NCBI RefSeq assembly: GCF_027744825.2
Contig: NC_071336.1
Span: 27,923,501-27,987,500, forward strand
DNA length: 64,000 nucleotides
Direction of reading: 5' to 3'
Origin: Synchiropus splendidus
Taxonomy: Eukaryota; Chordata; Actinopteri; Syngnathiformes; Callionymidae
In this document: piece after piece, positions 26,332-38,489 of the stretch
How positions within the stretch are numbered: position 1 is the stretch's first letter
How the letters are laid out: each line of letters starts with the position of its first letter
Translations under genes and position numbers: made by a program
The notes under the pieces: model-generated
Told to the model about the DNA's origin: nothing
The model's input: the letters and a program-made list of their open reading frames with translations, nothing else
Database searches by the model: none

Positions 26332-26765
26332 CTGGTGCTTCCCCAACATGGTTACGTTTTGTCCCCCCCCCCATCCTTTTGTCTCCCTGCTCTTTTCAGA
26401 TCTTCACTCGCTCATCAAATGTAACCTTACCACAATTACACATCCTCCAGTGGGACAATTAAAAGTAAGCTCCTTCCCCGAGAGAGGAGCTCAGAAACAA
26501 ACTAACGATGCCAGACTCGCTGGTGGAATCACCTGTCGTCTTTGAAATGCTTCCTCTTGAAGTCCCAGGAAGCGGCGTTGTTATCCTTGATGTGTTCCAG
26601 CTCCGCCTCTTGTCAAGGACATGCTGCCGTTGATGACCGTGGTCCAAAAAAATAAATCAATAAATGAAACCTGGTATCCCAAAACCTCTCTCTCACTAAC
26701 ACAACCCTCCTTTTCTCCCCCTCCCTCGCATGCCCCTCTCGTACCACCCTTTCTCTGTATGACAG

Positions 26766-26938
26766 GTGCAAGTGCAACCTTCACGCCAACAGCTGTGTCT
26801 ATGACAAAGAGAAGTTGAGCTGCGAGTGTGAACACAACACCACTGGGCCAGACTGCGGACGCTGTAAGAGGAACTACCAGGGTCGAGCGTGGAGTGCTGG
26901 CTCCTACCTGCCTATCCCGAAGGGCACAGCAAATATCT
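26766..26938 (+). CDS. ntng1: Netrin-G1 exon: LE1 (first laminin-type EGF repeat)
   Basis: This 173-nt exon supplies the last base of the split Arg codon, 57 codons and one base (T). The acceptor is gtatgacag/G and the donor ATCT/gtgagt. The translation starts [16 protein letters not shown], continues [20 protein letters not shown] and ends [12 protein letters not shown]. The Cys pattern C-K-C...C...C-E-C...C-G-R-C is that of a laminin-type EGF repeat, a disulfide-bonded rod module next to the LN domain. NTT is a potential N-glycosylation site. The final T begins a codon completed by whichever exon is joined next. With the 27-nt exon it gives Cys, as in the human sequence ...GTANTC as I recall it; here Ile replaces Thr. 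It enters in phase 2 and leaves in phase 1, so it is not itself skippable in frame. Confidence 0.97.
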
Positions 26939-26996
26939 GTGAGTAAAAACATTCTGTTTTTTAAGCCACCTTATAAGTGTACAATTTTGCTAGAGC

Positions 26997-27065
26997 AGAA
27001 GTGTATCCAACTCTAGGCCCCGGGGCCAAATCCGGACCACCATATCATTGTATGTAGCCCACAAG
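26997..27065 (+). repeat. hAT-like element end fragment
   Basis: The sequence AGTGTATCCAACTCTAGGCC, then CCGGGGCCAAATCCGGACC and ATGTAGCCCAC follows the widespread vertebrate 'gtgtcaaactc-ggcccgggggccaaatccggccc...tggcccgc' terminal motif. Similar fragments are at 39628 and 47309. Element boundaries are not resolved. Confidence 0.55.
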
Positions 27066-27830
27066 TGCTGTGAATATGAATCATCACACAACAGATTTAC
27101 TGAAGAACATATAAGTGGTTGCTTCATTTACTGCCATAGAAATCTCTGGTCACATTGCATTGTTTGTTTTTTGGAGGATGTGCAAGTATATGCAAAATTA
27201 TATACAAGGTTTCACATGTCATTGTGGGATTCTACCATCTAGAGTTATTTTAGTTTTTATATCCGCGTGCGGCACTACACACTGTTCTGTGTTCTTGGTG
27301 CTGAGGCAGTAGCATCAATGGGCTTCTCATTCCCTTGCTCAGTAGCGTTGTGTTTCTTTCATGACAAGTCAACTTTATCTGGCTTTCACTGAGTTAAGGT
27401 TGCCATATGGTTCCAAATTCACCTTTTGCATAAATTTCTCATAGTTTTGGGGAGTTCTCTGTTAAATCTTTGACGTTCATTTGCTCAGATCGTTGTATTG
27501 TAACTGTTTTTGACAGGGGTCAGTGAAGGTTTCAAAAGACATCAGGTTAGTCTTTAGTGTCGCTGGTGAGACCACTAAACTCATTCAGTCTTTCTTCCGT
27601 GACAGTGTGTTTTTTGATGGGCTTGTTTGCTCTGATGGTGACTGTGCAGCAGACAACGTGTTCTGCGTCAGCATAGATCTATAGTTCAATCTAATATCAT
27701 CATATTGCCCACCCCTAATTCTTACTAAGTTATCAAAGTGTTGTATTTCAAAAAAGGCTGCTGACCCTTGAACACGTGTTCCCAGTCCAAAACATTCCGT
27801 CTGAACATGGTCACTGGACGAGTGTGACAC

Positions 27831-27852
27831 TTTTTTTTTTTTTTTTTTTTTT
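27831..27852. repeat. Poly(T) run
   Basis: Twenty-two consecutive T residues. It could be the tail of a minus-strand retroelement, none of which is recognisable to its right. Confidence 0.95.
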
Positions 27853-28523
27853 AGCTGACTGGCAAAACCATCTCTAATTTTAAAAACTGCATTACAATTC
27901 TGATTGTTTTTTAACATCAACTGATCAAGAGGGAAAGGTCTGCTGCTATAAAACTGATCCTGTCATGATCCTCGTAAATTTCAGTCCATGTCCACTTGTC
28001 TTGTTTCTTGTCTCTCAAGTTATTTCAATGCAGTGCAATATACAACCAGGTCTGCTGATATTAAAGTCTGAGAATCACCCTGCATTGTCTCTTCACTCAT
28101 CGCATTCCGTCATTTTTGCCAATCTGATTAGTCCTCCACGAGTCCTGGCCACTTGCTGATGACTTATTCTCCCTCACGTTATGAGACTTACGTGGGTTTT
28201 GTGAGATGGCTGTGCTTGTGTCTTAGATTGACAGCACATTATTAAAAAAAAGTGGCGGTGATGCACAGTGGGGTTCTCAGGTCTGCACGCGCTTCAGAGC
28301 GTCCACACAGGGACATGCATCCTTCCCTTCCACTGAAATGATGAAAAGCTGTCTCTGTATGAGGCGCATTATTACACTTTGTCTTGGAGGAGCAAAAATC
28401 CATACTGTAATAACGTTGTGAAAAAATCCATAGGAATGCCATGCTCTCCCTGCTGAATAGAAAAGTCAAGTCAGTTTTTCTACTTTTACTTGGAGTAAAC
28501 TACAGTGCCGGGACTCTAGATGG

Positions 28524-28557
28524 TAAAAAAAAACAAAAACAAAAACAAAAAAAAAAG
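28524..28557. repeat. (AAAAAC)n simple repeat
   Basis: Short A-rich repeat with AAAAAC units. Confidence 0.9.
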
Positions 28558-31500
28558 ACTGAGACAGTGAGCGGAAATTCATCACATTTATTTTCTCAGT
28601 AAGATAAAGAAAATGTTGACTTTAATTGAAATAAATAAATACATTTTCAGTCGGCTAAGACCGACCGACCTTTTGCTGAAGCTCGTGCAGCTACTCGGTT
28701 ACAGACAGGGCTAGTCAAGCCACATTATCCACATTATCCGGGTTGTGTAGTAGCAAAACTAAGCTGTTTATATGCACTTTCAAAGTCCGAACTTAGTTTG
28801 AGCAACGTGATAATTTGGTTTTCTGAGCCGTCGTGTAAACGTATTCTGGTGGTGAGACCAAAACACACATGGAAAAACTAAGTGAGAGACATTGCACACA
28901 GAGAAAATAATAACAAACTGTAAGTCCACAGAAATACCAGGAAAGGCATGAGCGAAGAACACCTGTAAAGTCCAGATCACTTCTGTTATGTCTTGTTCAT
29001 CGTCCATGGTCACACCTCTTCAAGTCCTCCTTCCATTCAGTCAACATTTGGGAAGTGGAGCCAAGACCTCCTAACTTAAAGAAGGGAGTCTCATTGCTGG
29101 ATGAATAAAAATGGGCCCTTGGATTAAACCCTGAGTTCCTATGATTTTCCTTACGTGACTGTGCTAGTAAAGTGATTTAAAAGTTGCTTCCCTCCAAGAC
29201 ACAGACAAGCAGGGACACGCACTGGACGTGGGGGACAGAGGCAGTGCGAGGGGAAAGAGTGGCCAAGAGAGAGGAAATAGATGGTGGCATCGCTCTCTGT
29301 CACAGCTAACTCAGCCCACTGGGGTGGTCTGTCGCTCTCACTTACCTGCTCTCCGTCTCTGTCTCTTACCAACACCCCCAACTCTCAGCTTCACTCATCC
29401 TCGCTTCTTTTCCGCGACTCGGAGGGAGAGGAATCCGTTTGAGAATCAACCGTGGCAGTTCATCTTACAGCTTGGTAAAGGCAGATGAGGGAGGAGGACG
29501 GGGCGATTTGAAGTTTTTAAACTGAGGCTCGACTTTATATTAGCTGCAGGAACTCGTAAGGAACTTTAAATTATTTGCAAAAGCGTGGATGTTACTTCGC
29601 TCCAGTTTAAAGCCCGTATGACTATTTGTGTCCTGCTTTATCTGATGGAATCCTTTCTAACATGTGAGACGGACAGCATTCTATGTCGATATTTTACTGT
29701 ACTTCTTTTTATTTCATCATTTTTGCTTAAAAAAAATGAGAGATGCTGATAAATAAAAGGAAGATTTTGACATCCCATTGAAGCACCTAAAATTTTGATA
29801 AAATCTAAGAAAGGTTATGGTCTTCTCAGCCGCATCATTCATGGTCTACTTCACTCCATTCGTTGTTCATTTGAGTCATCAAAAATGAGTCTAACTCTCA
29901 GCCTGGTGAAAGTCGTGGCAAAGTGGGTTCATTTATTCATTGAGCAGCTTGATAAAAGGAGTAGATTTCCTTGTCAGCGGAGGATTAAGAGACACTTGCT
30001 CAGGCTTAGTGGACACAAGCTTCGGAGTTTATGGATCCCATCTGATCAAAGCGGGAAGATGCAGGCACATGAAGTGGATTTCAGTGTAATGATTTGTCCC
30101 CGGTGTGAAGCCCAGGGAGCCCACTGAAGAACTGCTTTGATTGACAGGGACGGATGAATATAAATGATCCAGAACCCGCGCAACAACAACACTGCTTCAC
30201 AATAGTGGGATGAGTTTGTGGTTAGGCGGGATGAGGCCGGGGGTGAGCCTCAAACGCCTAGTACTAGTTGCCACTGGGAACCGCGTTCTACTGAAGCTCA
30301 TGACGGATTTGGAAAACCAGCCCAGACACACAGTCGTACACACTTTTGCTGACACACTGATACGCACTGATTAATCTCCTCTGGTTTGCAGAGAAAGTAG
30401 CAGGAAGACTTAATCCCACAGGAGCCGATAAAACCACCGCACAATGAATCTCATTTCTTTGTCAGTGCGCACAAACAACTATTGCATCACCGTCGCTTTG
30501 ATTGGAAAGTGCTGAGCCCCGTGAGCAATGGAGGTTGTGTATTTTATCAGAACTGTAAGACTTTTGAAGAGTCGTTCCAATAGGACGCTTTCATCGGGGG
30601 TTTCTTTTACATGTTTACGCGTGTGAAGGAGACATTATATCAACAGATAAATCACAGTGTTGGAGAGAGATGAGCCGGTGTATAGGTGCGCAGGTTATAC
30701 CGTGCCAGTGTCTGCTGATCCTGGTTTTTTGGTGGATTTTACAGCCTGTGAGCTATTATCACTTCTGCCAAGGGGATTTTGTTTTTATCTCCATGTATCT
30801 GTATGTATTTACGTGGCCAGTTCCGTTCAGAGTTAGCAATACACAGGGAATCTTTTTCAACTGTTATGAAGTCAGTGTTCAGTTGAATCAGTCACATAAA
30901 GGCCATGTGACCCTAGTGGCAATAGTGTTACTGTTCCTTCAGCTTTGTTTTAACATCGCGAGTTAAGTGCTGCCCTCTCTGATGGACTAGCGGTTCGGAC
31001 TCTGTACTAATCCCAGAGATTTCCAATTGGCGACACATTTGCCTTCCACTTCATGTTTAAATCATAAAACATTCTAGAAACCTTCCGTAATAAATATTAG
31101 GTTAATTCTGTTTTTATTTATTTAACAACTGGCGTTTAGCTAGTAGGGTTTCCTGCGGAAGCCATGCATTAGAAGTAAGATGCCCTTCTTTTAGGCAGGA
31201 CGTCTTTGGGACACCACATTTTTCTTCTAGTGTTTTCCATAGCAACTTGGCTGAACTCAATTCCAAATAGAAATATGTTCCCCGACTCAAGCCTTCCATG
31301 TGGTCGCCATGTTCTTTTGCCGATCTAATCTTGCCTCCCATCTTGTGAATTGTTAGAGTCACATTTTATTGATCAAAATTCTGACAAACTATGGCTAGGC
31401 GATGCCTGAGTCCAGCCTTTTGGTGAGAGCCGAAGACAATTATGAGCTCTTGGGCCAGTGTGCAGCATTTCTTTTGTCTAGTTTGTTTCACTAAAAGTCT

Positions 31501-31574
31501 GTTTGACAACGTAAGGAAGCGTTGTTAGGAGATGACCGCAGTGCTTCCCGAAAGGTCTTTGTCTATATGTGCCG

Positions 31575-31665
31575 TGCAATGCACTGGCGGCCCATCCACA
31601 TCCGCAGTGTACCCTGCCTATTACCCTGTGTAGCTGGGATAGAGTTCAACCCGAAAGATAGTTAA
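31575..31665 (+). repeat. Fish SINE/L2-type 3' tail fragment
   Basis: ACTGGCGGCCCATCCACATC, GTGTACCCTGCCTATTACCC and AGCTGGGATAGAGTTCAACCC follow the order of the common fish tail 'gactggcgacctgtccagggtgtaccctgcctttcgcccaatg-agctgggataggctccagc'. Confidence 0.6.
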
Positions 31666-34600
31666 AGGACTCTTCTGTATAAACAAGCTAAACATGGATC
31701 AAGTACTGCTCTCCACTATCTAACACTGCATATTTCACATTTTTATATAGTCTAAATAACCAACTGTCCATACTTTGGAGAATTTTCCACTTGACCCAGT
31801 CGCTGACTACACTATGTCACTATACATTCCTGGCTAAAACATTTTTAAACTCGGCATTTCTAGGTCAGTCCACCACACTGCAGCAGCGACTGCAGGATGT
31901 ACCAAAGTAGTTTATCAGGTCTGAGGTACTGAGTTTTTCAACGCTTTACAGTTGAATATTCACATCCGAAATTGCAATTTGCCTCCCTCCAATCATTCGC
32001 CAGTTCAGATCCTTCTGCTATGTGAATTATTTTTTACCACTACAGGTATGTTTGCTTTGCAAATCTTATCGCCTGTTGTGCCGCGTCTTCTCATTCTGTC
32101 ACTCCATCTGCTCTTCCTCTCCACAACAACTGCCTTCTTTTTCTTCTTTGCCCCTGCCTGTTCTGTGTTTTTGTTTCATGCCTGCTTTCTCTCTCTTTCC
32201 ACAACACCCGCAATCTCCCCTAGAGACCGAGCTTGTTTACTCTTTTCCACATCTCCGTGCTATGCAGCTGTGACGGTAATCTTTCTTTCAAATATTTGTT
32301 TCTTGCATCCCAACCTTTTTTTTTTTCCCTCCCCTCCCACCCGTCTTGTCTAATGCGTCCGCAAGCAGCACCGATCTCATTCTAGCATTGAAATCTTCAG
32401 CGCTCCCAACTTGGCCTCCGAGAGCTAAAAGAGTTGCCACCTTCAATTTGAATCTACATATTACGTTGAACAAGCGAGTGACTCAGGCACTTAAGCAAGG
32501 CAGCACTCGAGTTTGCTCTTGAGGAATTCAGTGGAAAAACGTGTTTATGTTTCGGCAGACATGCTGTTTAGTAGTCGCCAGGCCTTGACAACAGTGAGTT
32601 TGAAGACTTCAAGATGAAGCTGGAGGCTTACTGAAATGATGGCAGATAGAAAATGTTATTCACTAGTTTTCAGGCGGATTAGTCGGGATATAAGAAACCT
32701 TGTTAGCACTGAAACTATGTGGTGACAAAGTTTAGAGCCAAGAGTATCACACAATACTCAGCATCCTTCCATGTATGACTTTATTGGTTCTATTTTCATG
32801 ACCATCTTACTTCCAGAGAGGTGAAACCACTGGTACTAACCAACACAATTTACACTTAGTGCCGTTAATCCCTGCCCCCGCTAAGTGGCAATACTCACAA
32901 CTGAGCTGAGTGTGTTTCATTGTTATCGCACACAACCTCTTGCAGGTTCCACACACACAATGTCTAGCAAGTAAAATTTAATATAGTCATAAGGGGCTTG
33001 TGGCAGTTGCGATCCAGAACACTCTCGCACAACACACACACGCTGCAGTTCACACACGGGGTTTCCATCCGAATGTTTCGACTAAGGGAATTTAGAGAAA
33101 ATGCGTAAAAAGAAAACGCGCTCATTGAGTGGAGAGTGCGCCATCAGATGATGTCATCACAGAGCATCTCTCTCTGCCACAAAGCAAACACTCGGCTGAT
33201 GTTTCTCATCCGTTAGCATTAAGCGCCACATTTTCCTAACTGGTCATTTTCCATGCCGGTTTCAAAAAAGAGATCCGTTAAAAACGGCGCTGTGACTGCA
33301 GTCCAGACAGATCCGCTGTTTGCTGGTGATGTGGTTCAGCTTTCAGACACGTGAGAGACACAAGAGAGTGTCCGTCTGTTTTTACCAGCTCTCTGGTCAC
33401 CAGTTTTCTGCTCCATCAACACCGCAGGGAGAATTAAAATTCCATTTTGTCCTGTTTCATTGCAATTTATGAAAATAAACACCCGGAATATCAAACTTAC
33501 GTTTGCTCACGTGTCTGAAGCACGTCTGTCTCCACAATCGTTCGCTGCCTATACTGACCGCAGAAGATTTTGTCTTAATATTGACAATAAGTCAAGAGTT
33601 GAAGGAGAAAATCCACCTCATCTAAGAGTGAAAGCTTGTTTTGCGAAATTTGGGTCTTGTTTTCCACGCATGTTCATTTTTGCTATTTTGAAAATTCGAA
33701 TAACAATAGGTGGAACAAGTGATTCCAGATGGTGTTTGTGATGTGATGCGGTGGATGTAAAGGCGGAAGAAGCAGAGGCTCATAAGATTCAGAGAAGGTG
33801 TCAAGCACTCGATCACCAAAAGTCATAGAGCGGGGTCGATTGAGAGAAGTCCAGAAACAAGTACGAAAGGGGAACAGAAATGTAGATCCAATGATGATGC
33901 TGCAGGTGATGATGGAAAAAATATAACAACAACTTACAACAACGAACAAGTAGGAATCATGCGGCAAGATCTTCCGGCGATGCTTTCAGGTTTCCTCGGT
34001 CCTTTTCATTGCCACAGTGGAAGCGACTGTAGATGCCTCCTGGCACTCACACCAGCCTCCTTCAACAGGGAACAAAACCATGAGCCGAAACACCAAGCGT
34101 CTTCACTAAATAAAAACCAACAGATCATGTTAAGTAATTCAGAACACCACCAATATGTAATCATCTGTCTCTTAAATGTATTGTTGAGGTATCAGACAGA
34201 TAAACACACAGATGATCACGTGATCACCCCGCGGCAGAAGTGAAAATTATAATAATGGATGGTGGCAGTGATACTACAGGAGGCTGAAAAAAATTAAAAT
34301 TAAAGTAAATGACATGAGAATTATCTTAAGTATTTCAAGTTTTTAGATGACACATCAAAAAGGCAAAATTAGATCCCACACAGTCCTGTTCACTTCCTCT
34401 ACACATCCGAGGTGTTGTGATAAATCATGTTGGATTGAATTGTTCTGTGAGCGTCTGTGTTTGTCAAGACCTCAATGGAGCCAGAAAAGAATGGGTTGTT
34501 TATTGCAGGCCCCATCTAAGCCATTAACAAGGTCACGGTGGCAGACGTGCGGATGGATGTGAGGCAAATTGATACGGGCCAGTAAGGGATGAGCATCACA

Positions 34601-34678
34601 CACTGAGGCTTGTAACCGTGAGATTTATCGTATCGCAGTTGATGCGCCACGTGACTCAGGTTCTCCGCAGCATTGTCT

Positions 34679-34701
34679 TGTGTGTGTGTGTGTGTGTGTG
34701 T
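34679..34701. repeat. (TG)n microsatellite
   Basis: About 11 perfect TG units. Confidence 0.95.
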
Positions 34702-36882
34702 TTGCTTGTGTGCGGTCAGACCCCTCATATCCACACAGATCATTTTCAGTGACTCACACATGGCTTGGAGATCATGTTCACTGGCCCGGTGAACGGCGAC
34801 CGTGATCCCGGCGCTCTCATAGAAATCAATGGAGCACAACCGTCAACATACGCAGCTGCTAATGCTCTTCCTGTGTGATAAGGAGCAAATTAGATTGCAG
34901 GCATAATGGCTTGACCAGACAGGTGAAGGGGATTGGAAATGATGGAGATGGAAAATGAATCGAATGACCCGGACAAGGGATTCCAGACATCTGCTGAACC
35001 CCCCACAGGTTGTTCATAAAGGGGCCAATAATTGCACTGACAGACAATCAGTAGTTGAGCTCGCGACCTGGAAGGAAAGGTTGTTTGGCTTTGAACTGGA
35101 CCAACTGACAGGAGCCAGCCTTGTTTCCGTGGCTGACCAGGAGGACGGGTCTCTCCGTAAACTGTCAACAGACAGCAGTCAATAATGACATGACGCGTGG
35201 GCTGACTTGGCGATCGACAGCGCCTCCTGCAATGTGACACGTCTCATCTCTTGTAACCGTTTTCTAGTTTTGGGGAGTCAGCGCTAGTGGAGGTGAGACG
35301 TGGCGGTGAATATTTTTCAGCTCAAATTATAACCGCCTGTGAAGTTATGCACATCAAGTGTTCTGTTGTTTTCAGCCATAGATACAGACACCTGCAGCAG
35401 CCTTATTTACGCTGAATAAAATTGTAAGATTTGGCAGTTAGTTAGAGATGATGTGAGGCATCTTTACTATAACTTGATGTGCACTGTTATAGTTTCGCAG
35501 CAGATAAGATGTGGTGAGCCCTTCTTGTTCTTCATGAGCCTCCTCCCTCCCCAGGACAAGATCTGTGGCGATGCATAGCTTGCTGGTGTTCGTGGTAGAG
35601 TCAGGACTGCAGACCCGTGTGAGGTGTCTGTGGACAGTTGTGACACTGGTTGTGTCTGTGTTATGGAGTTTTTTTTTTCCTGGTGCTACACAGTCAAGGC
35701 GATAGCGGTTGGTGGCCATAAGCGCTGCAGGAGACCGTGGACCAGTTTTCACTGGATCCTCTGGTGCATCAGCTAGAAAGACATCACATTGTTTGCTCTG
35801 CATTAGGGATTTTAAAATCTTGTATCATGGCAAACCGTTCGTCTATATCAAGTTTGTGGAATGAATGACGGAACCCAAGCAAGATAGAATCCTGAACGTT
35901 ACTTGGTTTCCTCTTACCAACTTTGATTTCAGTTAAAAAGACTTTGTGCATGACCTTGTTTAAAGGAATCTGAGGATACGGTGCTGTAAAGATGATGATG
36001 GTTTTGGTTTGTCTCGGGTGGGAATGCATGAATGAATAGAAATGCCAATACTATTCATTTCGATTGCCTCGGTGTTCTGCTGAATCAATCGGCTGATGAT
36101 GGAGGCGATTGTTATTCCCGTCGTCTCTGCCCTTGTACTCTTCGTCTCCAGGTTCACATCCTCCTCTACCCTTGAGCTTTGACGTCCATCACGCCCCGCC
36201 CCGTGTGTCGTCATAGCCTCCTGCAGCTCCGGCTCCCAGACAGGTCACAGCTTCGGCTCCTAAAAGAGCCTGACAGGCAAAGATCAGAGAGCAAATAAAT
36301 GACTGGCGTTTGATCAAAGTCCCCGCATGCACCAACTAGTCAAACACATGCAAATTTGAGTTCTCCTGTATCCTCTCGAAGACCCCACGTAATGCGACAT
36401 GAAAGGCTGGAGTTTCTTGACCGATCAGGAATTTCTTAACTTGAATATAATCCCTGTCACCGTGGGATTTTCCTTCTGTCTTGGTCTGTGTGCTTGCTGT
36501 TGTTCCTGTATTGTCTTTTTGAGCAGATGAGCAGTAAATGACAAATAATGCATCTATAAAAAATGTGACCAACTCGAGATGCCAGTGGCTGGTTCAGTTG
36601 CTGGCAGGTTCTTGTAAATATCTCAATGTCCTCGGACTCAAAGCGGGCCAGCATCCTACTTAGAGGGAGAGCTGGTCGCCATGGGGATGAGCCTGACTGC
36701 ATTATCTGCTCAGTTGCTGCCTGGCACCAGTGTTGCTTGCTGAAGGGGGGGAAAGGGAAAGTTGCAGGATGAAACACGTCCTCCTTTGGAGTTGAACTTT
36801 TTCATCTGGGACATGTTGAGTCTGCAACATTGTTGGTGGGATTCATGATCATAAGCTCAACTGGACTTCTGTAATGCAGTGT

Positions 36883-36936
<54 letters not shown>

Positions 36937-36937
36937 C
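36883..36937. repeat. ntng1: (TATC)n microsatellite next to the 27-nt exon
   Basis: About 13 uninterrupted TATC units. The tract ends about 46 bases before the acceptor of the 27-nt exon at 36984, so it lies in or just upstream of the likely branch-point region. Confidence 0.97.
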
Positions 36938-36983
36938 AAAGTGAATCTCACAATGCTGTTTTTTGTCTGTCCTTCTCTTTCAG

Positions 36984-37010
36984 GCATTCCAAATAACATT
37001 GGTCCAGTTA
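36984..37010 (+). CDS. ntng1: Netrin-G1 27-nt micro-exon (linker after LE1)
   Basis: The exon is GC, eight codons and A. With the T carried over from LE1 it encodes C-I-P-N-N-I-G-P-V, then begins a codon completed by the next exon. The acceptor is ttctctttcag and the donor gtaagt, both strong. It is symmetric (phase 1 in, phase 1 out) and a multiple of three. In position and content it matches the C-IPSISSIG-like segment that follows GTAN in human netrin-G1 (recalled), part of the linker known to be alternatively spliced. The Cys it creates would be the final Cys after LE1. Skipping the exon would remove that Cys. Confidence rests on splice signals, phase and context rather than length. Confidence 0.88.
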
Positions 37011-38456
37011 GTAAGTAAACAGTCACAACAGATCAATATGTGTGCCTGACGCTTGTTCTGCCTGCTTTGCCTCCCTCACCACATCTTTCTTGAATATCCA
37101 CCAGGTGCAACATGTTCATTTCTCGTTCAAATTTTTTTCCAAATCATCATCAATGAAGAAGAGTGTTTTTTAAGAAATTATTTATTGACTATTTTAAGAA
37201 TCAACTCCTTACGTGCCAAATTTCCTTTTCTGTATTCTCCCTTTACATTATAAATATATAAAAACATCCAGACATTATTAAAGTCGGATGACCTTTCTGG
37301 CAGTGTAATGTCACTGGAGGTCATTTTAATATGAGCCACACGGGCCAGAGCTGCTATTATCTTCGTCAACCAGTAAGCCCTCAGGAGGAGGAGGAGAGGT
37401 GCCGTGTCTCACGTTACGGCTGCCTGGAAGGCTCCGAGACGCCGGAGCCATCGGACAGTATTGGGCCGGTCGGAGTGTATTCACAGCCGGACCCTTTCTT
37501 TCTTTCATTGCTGATATTGAGTGTCCGCGGTGCTGGAGGCGATGAATTGATGAACAAATATACATACCGCGGATGAAAAAACAGACCACAACACGGCAAA
37601 AAATAGCCTGACATTTATCTGCCGTGTGACTTTGACAAACGCGGACTTTTATTTTATTACCAACACTTGTAGATTGAGGCCAAATAAATGAAGATATTTG
37701 TAGTACAAACATACCATGCAGGGTAATAAAAACTGTATATATGTATATATAATATGTATTAAAAAAATAAGTATATATAAATATTTTTAAAAATAATTTG
37801 ACAGTTACAAAAAGACTATAACTGTGTTAAAAAAAAAGTCGATGAATGTCTTCTTTTGATCGCAGGGACATTTTTAATATAATGTTTAACCCATCGCTGA
37901 CTAGGCAGCAGTAATGGTGTAGCATAAAATGAAGGTTGAGTCAAAAACACTGTAGGTTAGTTTATCATTATTCATAGTATTTCTTTATAAACACATTAAA
38001 ATATTTTTTATTGTGACAAGCAAAAGCATAATTTTAGTTAAGCATTTCAATTCATATGTTCTGATAAACATTCAAATTATAATACACATATGTTTGTCTT
38101 GTCTTATCAGTTCTGACTGAAGTTATATATGATTATTCTAAGTCATGTTATTTTGGTTTTCGTCTCGTCTGGTTGCAGCGTCTTGACTGTGATACCAGCT
38201 GCTTCATTTGCTTCACCTCACTTTACAGCATAAGCCTTCTCTTGGGCAAGTTCCCCAAAACATAAGAGCCACAACAGATTGTTGCAGGCAGCTTTAAATC
38301 AGGATTAAAGGAGTGAACTTTGGCTGAGGATTCTAATTTGCTGAATCAGAAATGGACATGGACCAATTGACCCTCCAACTGCATGTCTCCCTCACCACCG
38401 TCTCACTCCATGCATGGCCTGCCTTTAACTGACTGTGTAGGTGTGTGCAAGAGGGA

Positions 38457-38489
38457 GTGTGTGTGTGTGTGTGTGTGTGCTGTGTGTGT
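38457..38489. repeat. (GT)n microsatellite
   Basis: About 33 bases of GT repeat with one CTG interruption. Confidence 0.95.

Larger units (their letters stand above)
26939..36983 (+). other. ntng1: Intron between LE1 and the 27-nt exon (10 kb)
   Basis: It starts gtgagt and ends ttctctttcag. It contains a hAT-like end fragment (26997), a poly(T) run (27831), an AAAAC-type repeat (28524), a SINE/LINE tail (31575), a GT repeat (34679), weak minus-strand reading frames at 35.4-36.8 kb and a TATC repeat next to the acceptor. The rest (28.6-31.5 and 31.7-34.6 kb) holds nothing I can identify. Confidence 0.9.

Noticed and set aside
26131..26545. Ser-Leu and Arg-Glu repeat frames on both strands
   Set aside because: Translations of the CT microsatellite.
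32030..32050. Tandem acceptor-donor (ctacag/gtatgt) suggesting a zero-length recursive splice site
   Set aside because: The upstream pyrimidine tract is mixed and one match of this kind is expected by chance in 64 kb; no RNA evidence here.
31952..32353. 133-codon + strand frame, hydrophobic
   Set aside because: Pyrimidine-rich sequence gives Leu/Ser/Phe-rich translations; no family match and no usable splice pair.
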